Shown piece after piece: positions 11,601 to 52,837 of a DNA stretch of 64,000 nt. A program made the position numbers and the translations under genes. The notes under the pieces are model-generated. The model ran no database searches and had not been told where the DNA came from. It was given only the letters and a program-made list of their open reading frames with translations. Positions within the stretch are counted from its first letter, which is position 1. Each line of letters begins with the position of its first letter. Source of the DNA: Pogonophryne albipinna (lineage: Eukaryota > Chordata > Actinopteri > Perciformes > Artedidraconidae). The stretch lies in assembly GCA_028583405.1 (NCBI GenBank), contig CM053260.1, positions 10,686,660-10,750,659 on the forward strand. The letters run 5' to 3'.

Positions 11601-13823
11601 ATTCTCCAATGTAACGGAAAAAAAGAATAATAATACAAATAATAATAATAATAAAATGTGTCCACTGATCTGTGTTGTAAATGTGATTTCTGTATGATTC
11701 CAATCGCTTTTTATAGTAAAAATCGGCTAATTTGACGAGCTCCGCTACAACTACGGGCAGCGATGGGGAGTGAGGCAGGGACGAGCTCTGCCTCTCGTAA
11801 GCCCACAGTAACTTGCTGGAGCGCGGGCACTAATTTAGCGCGGGCACTTATTTTGTGAGCGCGCTCAAGCCAGTTACTGTGTGGTAAGGTGAGGCACAGA
11901 TGAGCTCTGCCTCACCTTAGAGTGCGTCACCCCACAGAAACTGGCTGGAAAGCGGGCCCTAAGCGCATGCCTGCACCATCTCACTGTATGTCACCAATGT
12001 AATGTTTGTAGATCCCTTTATTACATTTATCCTCGCCATCCATAGTCTCTAAATAACTTATTTCACGTATATATGATATTTAAGCTCGCTGGTCTCATCA
12101 TACAACGGCAATGAAAAAAGCACCAGGGGAGGCAGCCACAACCTCTGCCGCACTGAAGGGGGCGCAAGTGAGCCCACAGGTTCTTGTTGCTACGGTTATT
12201 CTACGCAGAGACGATAGACGAAAACATTAACAACAAGCTAGGCTTTTGAAACTAGAGGAAGATAAGGAGGACTTTTACAAAAAAGTAATAAAGATTGTTG
12301 TCCAGAAGGATAGCATGGACTTCATCTTCAAGTCAAGGTAAGACCACATTTGTAATGAAAATTGGATCTTACTAAGAGAGAACAATCCAATATTTAGATT
12401 TTGGGTAGGCTATCCTTTTGTTGAACGGTCTGTTTAAAATGAATCGAAGCATCAGACTAAAAAAGCTTTTGAAAATAACAGAATATTTCGATTAAAGGTG
12501 GGGTAGGTAAGTTTGAGAAACTAAATAACTAAATAACCTGCCTGTCAGCCTTCCATCTGTGCACAAACTTATCTCGTGCCCTCATTGGTCATGTGCGCGT
12601 TCGTGTGTGTTGCAGGAGGGGCTGTGTATTTTCAAATTCTAGCGCACTCGAGCTAGTTTCTCCAAAATTACCTACCCCGCCACCTTTAAGGTCAAAATAT
12701 ATAATATTTGTAAATCTGACTCTGAAAGAGTCAGTGCCTCACCAGCCATGAACCTCACCGCACGTCACTGGTAGTTACATACTAATAATAATTCTTACAT
12801 TGTTTAAACTTTAATTCAGGTTTACAATATGATTTTGATTTATTTTGTATCAGTAACAAAGCTATACTCAGCTTTACTTTTTACATAATGGTGTGATCTG
12901 GAAGTGTTGGATGAATCGTTGTATTTATGCACTGTACATGATAATGTTGGGAGGAGCAGATGTTGGACTGACGCTTATATTGCTGTCGTTTCAAAGCAGA
13001 AATATGGAAGTTTGTAGCAGTCGTGGCTGGATGTGGAGTAACTGTGGGCGTCATCCTGCTGGTTTCTGTACTTCTCTGTAACAACAGAAGAACTGGTATG
13101 AATGTGTCAATGTGTTTTTTTCATAAGGTCAGAATCTGCTTTGAGAGACTTGAACAACTACTCAAGACATAAACCGTTTGGCTTGGGTCTTAAATGTCAT
13201 TTGCAGTTTCAAACAAATATTTAAAGCAGCTTCACATTTGTTCAGTTGAACGTTTGACGTAGCTCACATCTACTAAAATATCTATTGTGGCGAGCAAGAC
13301 CTAGATCTGAAACGTAAAATAAACCACTCGTGTGGGCGACCACCACTGCACGAAACAAAATGAACTCTGTGCTCAGGCCTCACACTGTTTTCACATGCGA
13401 GCAAAGTATTGTTTGAGAACTGATGGTATAGAAATCTTCTCTCAACAGAAACATAACCCTGGAAGTGTACTCCATCACATTGTGTATGTTTTATAATCAG
13501 TAAAGAGAGACGTATGATTTGATATACAGACCTTGAATTAAAACATTGTTTGTTTTCTCACTAGCTGGTCCCGATGAGGTGAAAAGGCAGGGTACCAAAG
13601 TTGAATATGTAAGCTTGGCATGAGAGACACAAATAAATACAATTGGAACATAAATAGTGTGGTTTATATAACTATATTTATAGAACTACAAATTGTATAT
13701 GTATATTTGTTTTCTTTCTTTTCCCAGTCTGACACATACCATATGTACTGCACCATCCCTGAGGAGCCAGCTGCTTCAGACCTGATGATGGGTCAAATGT
13801 ACAGCACGGTGCAGTCACACTGA
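8697..13823 (+). CDS. Teleost Ig-superfamily membrane receptor, gene B (intact)
   Basis: I infer ten exons: 8697-8730, 9111-9137, 9379-9669, 9918-10208, 10551-10610, 10977-11036, 11136-11210, 13000-13095, 13565-13608 and 13728-13823. Phases match at every junction and the product is 357 residues. The order is leader, two Ig domains of about 96 residues (both starting RPPTLTVNPPVIT), three Ser/Thr/Pro-rich stalk exons of 60, 60 and 75 bp, a transmembrane helix (VAVVAGCGVTVGVILLVSVL) and a tail. Tail tyrosines lie in VEYSDTYHMYCTI and GQMYSTV, which resemble but do not strictly match ITIM/ITSM consensus. A type I surface receptor of leukocytes is a reasonable guess from the architecture, but ligand and cell type are unknown. 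Introns hold a hAT insertion (11553-12770) and a relic Ig exon. I do not recognise a gene symbol. Confidence 0.75.
9740..9785 (+). pseudogene. Relic 3' end of a third Ig exon inside gene B
   Basis: Within the intron between the two Ig exons, a short stretch (TCTCCTGAAAGTGATGTATC onward) matches the 3' end of gene A's first Ig exon at about 5242-5283. The match includes the ATCATTCAAAGTGA junction. The rest of the exon is gone. It suggests that the ancestor had more Ig exons and that one was lost by unequal exchange. Confidence 0.6.
10626..10700 (+). mobile_element. Short retroposon 3'-end fragment
   Basis: The stretch ending TTTGTGGGACGAATAAAGG followed by TATTCTGATTCTG looks like the common 3' end of a fish retroposon, with an AATAAA-like signal and a short repeat tail. 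Too little remains to assign a family. Confidence 0.4.
11553..12770. mobile_element. Non-autonomous hAT-type element with 8-bp target duplication
   Basis: The ends are inverted repeats (CAGCGACGTGCGG on the left, CCGCACGTCACTG on the right). They are flanked by the identical 8 bases GTAGTTAC at 11545-11552 and 12771-12778. An 8-bp duplication with CAG...CTG ends is the signature of hAT transposons. No transposase frame is visible. The element lies in the long intron before the transmembrane exon of Ig gene B and carries a nested MITE. Confidence 0.8.
12496..12685. mobile_element. Nested MITE flanked by TTAA
   Basis: Terminal inverted repeats AGGTGGGGTAGGTAA and TTACCTACCCCGCCACCT are bordered on both sides by TTAA (12492-12495 and 12686-12689). 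TTAA duplications are typical of piggyBac-type insertion, but a TA-target element cannot be excluded because of the ambiguous AAAGG edge. It sits inside the hAT element and so is younger than it. Confidence 0.7.
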
Positions 13824-14209
13824 AGCCGTTTGTACTGAACAGAGAGCAAGAGGAACAAGTCTAAAAAACTATTTAAAAAAAACTATGTGTTTGAAGTAAA
13901 CTTTTATAATCCAAACTAATGTTAGACGACTGAACAACCCTGTCTCCTAAAAATTACGTTCCCACAGAACTAAACTGCATTCTCAATTACGTTTAGCCAG
14001 AAACGTATTTTCTCCCACGTTATGTTCGTTATGAACGTATCTCAAATACGTTTATTTTCTACATATCTTCTAGAAACATATTTTCTCCCACGCTACGTTT
14101 CTTATGAACGTATCTCAAATACGTTTATTTTCTACATATCTTTGCCATTTATTGTCTTGCTTATAATAATGATAATAGTCATTTATAAATATCATTTTAG
14201 AGCACACAT

Positions 14210-14398
14210 TTGAAATCAGTAGGCGAGGCTGTAATTTCGCCAGCTGTTACTCTCATGAGCGAGGCAGAAAATAATAGTTTTAACATGCCAAAAAGCTGCT
14301 GTGTCGTTTATTGCACCTCAAACATTAAAACAAATCCAGAGTTACGTGTTTCTGTACTTCCTCTAAGAAGAAAGGACAGTAACAGAAGATCTCTGTGA
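14210..14398 (+). pseudogene. THAP-domain fragment, left arm
   Basis: The frame includes MPKSCCVVYC from 14285, with the C-x-x-x-C spacing and MPxxC start of THAP zinc fingers, then VSVLPLRRKDSNRRSL. It ends in TGA where the right arm has TGG, the conserved THAP tryptophan. It carries only the first half of the domain; the later C-x2-H pair is absent. Confidence 0.6.
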
Positions 14399-17037
14399 CG
14401 CCAGATGTGGTGTTCGTAATGCGATATGATATCCGAAAAAAAATTCAGTTTAGGATGGCTGACACTACACTACCCATAATCCCCAGCTATCGTTTGGGAC
14501 TACAATCCCGTTGACAAACCCCGTGATTAATCTTCAAACTCTGGGATTGGATGTTGGAGTGGCAGTGCGCCAAGGTTATGCCGAGCGTCAAGCTCTTTGA
14601 AATGGAACGAAACCACGGCAGACTATTCAAAACTGGATTTGAACGCCCCCCGAGAAATACACATGCTGGCTATTGTGTTTCGCAACATGTTCTCTATGGC
14701 ACGTCTCTACTAGGAATTGTAGTTTTAAAAGACGTTTTCGTTTTTCCCAATATTAGAAGTTGACAGTATTAAACTGTGTACAGCCCTGGAGGTTTAAGCG
14801 ATAGGAAACACATTGGTGAGTACACATTTAAAACATGTAATTACTAAATGGGTGAAAATCGCTTGTGTCCATAATGGGCAGCATTAATATATACCCACAT
14901 GACAGCTCATTGTTACTTTGTAATTCTACTCCACTACAATTCAGAGGTTAACCTGGTATTTTTACTCCACTACATTTATTTTAGTTACTTTGCAGATTCT
15001 GATTAATGATGTGAAATATAAACAACCCTTAAAGCAGACTTTAGTTACACCTGAGTAAAATTCAGGAAAGGTGTCAAGTGCCAACAATCAGGAGAGATAT
15101 TTGATAGTTGGTGCTTGAGAAGACTAAACATTTATCTGCAGATCTCTATAAAGTATATGAATTACTCGTTATTCTCTACTAATAGTTAATTAAAAACTGT
15201 ATATAATGGCTATGTTTGCACATCCCTTTCAAGATTTCAAGATTTTCTAATGTTTATTGACATATCATATACACAACTAGTATAGTTATGCAATGAATGA
15301 AAAACTTGGGTCACAGGTTCCTCAACAGTGCATTACGACATCTATCAATATGTGTGTATACCTCCACCATTAAACTGTCATATTCTGCACATTTCTTATA
15401 CTATCTACATACATAAGAGTATAATTAATGTGTATAATATCAGTTAAAATAAGTGCTTCAACATAGTTAACATTGCAGGAAAGCAATATATTAGACGTTA
15501 AGTACTTTGTCAGGCTTAATATTTATCTGTAGATAGATACCCCCAAAGCTTTTTTCTTATTTGAAAGAAGACCTTAACCTAAAGTACTCTTTAATGTGTT
15601 AATAAAGGTTAATTAGTTTGTCTGTTTTGCACATCCTCATATTAATATCTTTGTACATCCAGCACTAAACTGTTTTATTGTAGAGATCACTTACAGTATC
15701 TTCTTGATTTTTTATATTCTATATTTCTATCATTGACCTTCTACTTTCCCCCTATGAAAGTATGTACTCTTAATTTTTTTTTCATCAAATAACATTATTC
15801 AACAAAAATAACATTATTCAACAAAAATAATTCAATGACGTGCTTTAACCACTAGGCGGTGCACACAAGGTACACACAGCATACTAATAATAACTTTGTA
15901 TTATTAGTGTAGGACACTTGTGTATAACATCTGAAGACGTGTAGTTTTATTCATGTTTTTACATAATTTTACAGGATATTGCTATACTATTTCTCATGTT
16001 TTACATTAATATCTGATTTGTAAAACATCACAGACAGAAAGGCATATCCGTCATTTAATGGTAAGCTATTGAAATTGTGATTCCATAGATGTGTCTCCCA
16101 TCACCCAAATCCCCTGACTATTCTCTCAACTCAGTATTTACATTCTTATATTCAAAGAAAATCAGTAATATCTTTAAAAACTACAAGTCCTTTTCTATCA
16201 GCTGTGCACCGTTATGGTGTAAATATAACCTATCTACCAATTGGATCAAATATAAAAGTCAGCCGAATTACTATTGATACTGCAAGGAGACGTATTTTGT
16301 GAAAAGAAATGCAAGATGCAATTCTTCCAGTTTGTCCAGAAGTCTTCTCATCAGGGCTCTATAAATAAAGAACTACGGCAGATGTGTAATACTTAATGCA
16401 GCCGAACCGTGTATTACAATGCCGTTATGTGATGACTTCCAAAGAGAAAAGCAAGAACACTCGGAATAAAGTATTATTATATATTTTTTTAATGTTTTCG
16501 GATATCATATCGCATTAACATCATATCCCAACATGCATTGCGGCTAAAACATCCAATCAACGAGCTTCAAGCTGAGGATCTTGGGTAATCTGTTCAGTGG
16601 GTTTGTGGTGTGTATCGCTCGAAATGTCCCTTATAGGCCTACGTCTGTTTCCGGTGAATTTATTTACGGCTAAAAAGCCCTAGATTATAGAATTAAATGA
16701 ATAAATAAAAACAAGGATAATTGTGTGTTATTGTTGAGTAAATAACAGTGTGTTATTTAGAAAATAATAACAAATTAGAAGGAAAAAAAGATTAAAAAAA
16801 ATACAGATTTCAGTATTTTGAGGCTCTGAGCCCCATTTCTTTTCCTCACAGATGGAAAAAAAAGTCCGACATTATACGATTTTAAATAAAAACAAATAAA
16901 TAAAAAGATAAAACACTGGCATGTAATTTACGTTAGAATAAATAGAATGGTTTTGAATAATAGATGAGAGTAAAATCTACGTAACTTTACAGCCCCGCTC
17001 ACTTTTGGGGAAACCAACGCTGTAATTTGAACGGCGA

Positions 17038-17238
17038 TCAAGCCTGAAGCCACAGAGATCTTCTGTTACTGTCCTTTCTTCTTAGAGGAAGTACAGAAAC
17101 ACGTAACTCTGGATTTGTTTTAATGTTTGAGGTGCAATAAACGACACAGCAGCTTTTTGGCATGTTAAAACTATTATTTTCTGCCTCGCTCATGAGAGTA
17201 ACAGCTGGCGAAATTACAGCCTCGCCTACTGATTTCAA
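17038..17238 (-). pseudogene. THAP-domain fragment, right arm
   Basis: Mirror copy of the left-arm frame, with the THAP start codon at 17163. It keeps the tryptophan (RRSLWLQA) and stops four codons after the point where the left copy stops. Like the left copy it lacks the second half of the zinc finger, so neither arm alone makes a functional DNA-binding domain. Confidence 0.6.
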
Positions 17239-17515
17239 ATGTGTGCTCTAAAATGATATTTATAAATGACTATTATCATTAAGCAAGACAATAAATGGCA
17301 AAGATATGTAGAAAATAAACGTATTTAAGATACGTTCATAATAAACGTAATGTGGGAGAAAATATGTTTCTAGAAGATATGTAGAAAATAAACGTATTTG
17401 AGATACGTTCATAACGAACGTAACGTGGGAGAAAATACGTTTCTGATTAAACGTAATTGAGAATGCAGTTTAGTTCTGTGGGAACGTAATTTTTAGGAGA
17501 CAGGGTTGGACTGAA

Positions 17516-18616
17516 ATGTATTTCTCTCATCAACCAAACTGAGATTAAAAAAAGATTTAGCCAAACTTTTACCTAAAGCAAAAGTTGACTCTTTCTAGTT
17601 TGTAAATGTGTTTCTGTTTAATGTTGTGTATGCTGTTTTACATCTATTATGAACACAAGTTGAAAAAAGGGAAAACCCTAATATATACTGTATATCTATT
17701 AAATCGGATGTAACTTGTATAGTAACTCTGTGGCTATGCCCTATAAATGTATTTATACTGCTTTGAATTTCATTGTTTCAGTTTATCCCTTATCCATAGT
17801 TGTACATCAGTTTCCACACACACACAGAAACCAACAGACACACAGAGAAAATAACACCAGGGGTAAATAAAGGAAGGAAAATATGTCTTTGTATTTATTC
17901 ATCATCTCTCTCAAACATGAGGATACGTGTTTGTGGTCACCTTCACACATTATGGCTGTAATATCAATGGAACATTCTGAGATCTTCTTCATGCATCTTT
18001 AGCTCGTCTGAAATGTCTTCTGCTTTAAAACAAGGAGAAACTGGCAGAATAAAGCAAGTTCTAAAATAAATAAAAATGATGGCACTGTCAACTGTTTTTA
18101 GCAACTTACTGCCAAAAATAAAGACCACTCTGAATTCTCTTCACGTGACCAAGTGCATTTTACATTCCACATACTCTTACATTATACTTCTTCCTCCTCA
18201 CTGAAGAATCAAACATGTTAAATGTCTTATTATCATACTTTGCACAAATTACTTTTTTTATACTTTGACTAGAAATGCATTTTTTCTACAGTTGGCAGAC
18301 TGTTTTTCTTTCTCTTTTAAAATGTCAGCACACATTTGTGACACTATGGAAAACTGTCGTGGTGTGATCGGCAATGCTCTGAGCAAAGTCACCTAGCACT
18401 CTATTCTCAGTTTCTGTTGCTGCGCCACATCACTAATGTTTACTGCTTTAATGGATGTGAGCCTTAGTGCTACGGACAAAGATTTGTTTTCTTGGTAGAG
18501 CGCTGCCTGTTGCCAGGTATGAGCAAATTCATTCTGATTGGCCATGTTCTCTACGTGTTTATAAGCATCTTCTTGTTGAGTTAGTCCGTACTGAAGTCCG
18601 GTCGTGCTGCTAAAGG
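17516..18616 (-). other. 3' untranslated region of cacna2d3 and convergent spacer
   Basis: AT-rich DNA after the stop codon of the minus-strand channel gene. A minus-strand AATAAA lies at 17894-17899, about 720 bp beyond the stop, and is the best candidate for the polyadenylation signal. No other gene is seen. Confidence 0.45.
17894..17899 (-). terminator. Candidate polyadenylation signal of cacna2d3
   Basis: AATAAA on the minus strand, about 720 bp after the stop codon. It was chosen only on position and motif; other AT-rich sites exist in this stretch. Confidence 0.3.
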
Positions 18617-50334
<31,718 letters not shown>

Positions 50335-50470
50335 CTTCCTGAGAGAAAGTCTCTGTACAGTAAAAACAATCCCGTCTCAGCCCCGTGCTGTTCTGCAGGA
50401 CCGGTGCACCGTCTCCAGCCGCGAAACTGCCCGCACGTACCCTACTGTATATGAGAGAGAGAGAGGGAGA

Positions 50471-50539
<69 letters not shown>

Positions 50540-50720
50540 TCACCCTCCAGCCTACGCTGCTCATTCCGCCTTTTTACTCTGAAAGGGGACCCCCGCCCCC
50601 CCCTCATCCGGCTTTCTGCTGCAGGACCTTTTATTCCTGTAAGCGTGTCGTCTGCGTTTCTGCACCGGAGCCCGAAAAGCTCGAGGAGGTAAAATGTGCC
50701 GAATCTGCTTCATGCAGACG
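50335..50720 (-). promoter_or_regulatory. cacna2d3: Upstream / 5' untranslated region of cacna2d3 with (CT)n
   Basis: The region just before the start codon contains an uninterrupted GA (transcript strand CT) tract at 50453-50537 inside moderately GC-rich, CpG-containing DNA to about 50720. A TATA-less promoter here is likely, but no transcription start can be fixed from sequence. Confidence 0.45.
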
Positions 50721-52837
50721 AGGGGGGGGGTCCTCTGTTCAGTCTCCAGCTGAGAAGAGGAGCCTGAACAGGTGTTACCGGACACAGAGCTGCAGACACT
50801 ATTTAAATGCAATTCCAAAATAATGAAATCAAACAGCCCTCTTAACTTTGCTTTTGTCTGCGACTCGCTTCTCTCCAGTCGACTGTTCAGAAGTTGTTGC
50901 ATGAAACGCTGATGCTGCATTATACTGTACACGCTTCATGTATTGCATTGTCTCAAATCTCCACGCTGCACACACAAAACAGCTGCAAAAGCTCTATAAC
51001 CGCAATTATATTTTGTAATGTATAGCATAATGAATTATTATGAACATAGAGGTTGAAATAAAAAGCACAGTATAAGGGGAGATTCTTGACTTACAATGGC
51101 TCCTTGGGCGATAATGGGACTGCAGATGTTTGATGAAGGCTTCCGCAATGCCAGCAGCACAGTAACAAAAAAACAGTGAGCACACTGAGTTCAAATAGAT
51201 ACTAACACAATGACCAAAATAAGAGAGCCAGTGGTGGAACAAGTCTCAAACTATTTGTTTTAGTAAGAGTTGCAATACAAAAATCTCCATTACAAGTGTG
51301 TCAGCTGAAATGTCCCATTTATCATTTATGTAAATGGTTAAAGTTAAAGTCAATATGGATAAGATATACAAATATTTTTTATAGATTGGCATGGGTCATA
51401 TTTGTTATAAAAGGGAACGGGTATTGTTTTCTGCAGTATCAGCATGTTCCCATTTGAGCTGCTTTATGACATTCAATATTCAGCGGGAAGAAATGTGTTC
51501 TTTATTTTAACAGTAAATCAATATTACTTATGGTTTTTGGTGTGCCATAATAACACAAAATGAATTATTGTGAATATCAGATTGGATTGTGTTTGTTTTC
51601 TGTTGATATAGACCCCTTTTTAACTGTGAGAAGAACTGTTACACTGTCCCCAAAAAAGAGAAGTCATACTCTAAGAAAATGGAGTTGTATAATCCGATAT
51701 TCCTAATTGCATACAAATACAAAGCACCTCATTAGAGAGGTTTAGTCCTCTAGGCTTGTTTTTTAATGTACTCGTTTTGTCTATTAATCACAAAGCAAAA
51801 GTCATCAGTCAGGTCTCTGTGGGAGTGCAGAAGTTGTTAAGCTGTATCTTTGTCATTGTAGATCAGAAGCAGGTCTTAGGACAACGGAGACAACTCCGCT
51901 CAGCTGTGGCATTGTACAGAGAGACACAGTGTCTTATCCACCTCACTAAAAACCCTGCCGCACTTCCTCCTGCTACCAGAAAACAAGGGAACCAATTTAT
52001 TACCATTACACCTGAAAGTAGGGGGAAGAAAGGTCTATTTCCTGCACGTGTCGTGATGATTGGTGAGTGGACATCAGGGATACTGTTCCTGTTAACAGGG
52101 GACATCGCTGTGCACCTGAATCCAGCATGGACTTCTGTCGCAGTCAGCCAGGCCTGTCAACACAGAGGAAATAACTGCTTGTCCACCCCCCTTCCTCCCC
52201 TCCTTATACCTTAATGTGTTTCCTTCTTAAAGTCAGCATACTGGAGGGCATGTACAGTGTAAGATGGATGGGCAATCACATGCACATTAAGGGCTTTCAT
52301 CAGTTTGATGAAGTCAAAATGGTAGACATTGCAATCTAACAGGAAGACATGTATTGGTAACTATTCTGTAAACATCTGTCCCAGTACACAAACATTGCAA
52401 CATTTTCTGAACAACGATAAACCCCCCTCAACCCTTCCCTTTTGAGATGGCCATTGACGACTAAATGTCCCTGCTGCATGAAGGCTGTAACGACTGACTT
52501 CTTTCTCCCCATCACTTACCTCACGGCTTACTTACCTCCGCAATCACACACATTGAGCCAAACAAGTCTGGCAACCGACACTCATTGCAATTCCAAGATG
52601 TGATGGAACATATATGATGTGAAGTTCATCCAGCAGATTTTCACACCGTTGAAATCACTTTTCAGGGTTCAGCCCCGCTGCAAGAGCCTCTGGTTATTTA
52701 GTGCTGAAGTCTGGTTTCCAATTCAAAACATGTTGAAGGCAATAATACCCAGCAGTTCATTTTACTTCTGAGAAGCCCTTGATATTATTGGCCTTTGCAT
52801 AGCCAGAGCCCGTCACTTTGCCAGTAATGCCTCTTTG
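50721..52837. other. Intergenic stretch upstream of cacna2d3
   Basis: Mostly AT-rich. At about 51840-52214 an open frame reads LFLLTGDIAVHLNPAW, which faintly resembles the GDIxxNPGP region at the N-terminus of L2 LINE proteins. It may be a decayed LINE 5' piece. Nothing else was recognised. Confidence 0.35.

Larger units (their letters stand above)
13935..17508. mobile_element. Fold-back DNA transposon with THAP-coding inverted arms
   Basis: The two outer arms (13935-14400 and about 17050-17508) are inverted copies that I judge by eye to be above 95% identical. The termini are CAACCCTGTCTCC and its complement. They are flanked by GACTGAA on both sides (13928-13934 and 17509-17515), a perfect 7-bp target duplication. 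Each arm holds two tandem copies of a roughly 74-bp unit rich in AACGTAT motifs. Each also has an inward-facing short frame that contains the start of a THAP zinc finger. A further inverted match lies at 14418-14437 and 16495-16516, so one arm has lost or gained about 500 bp. No complete transposase is present. Relation to P-type (THAP-bearing) transposons is inferred, though P elements usually give 8-bp duplications. Confidence 0.75.

Noticed and set aside
51756..52214. 152-codon frame as a gene
   Set aside because: Only a faint LINE N-terminal resemblance (GDIxxxxNP); no start context or conserved domain. Recorded as a possible LINE relic.
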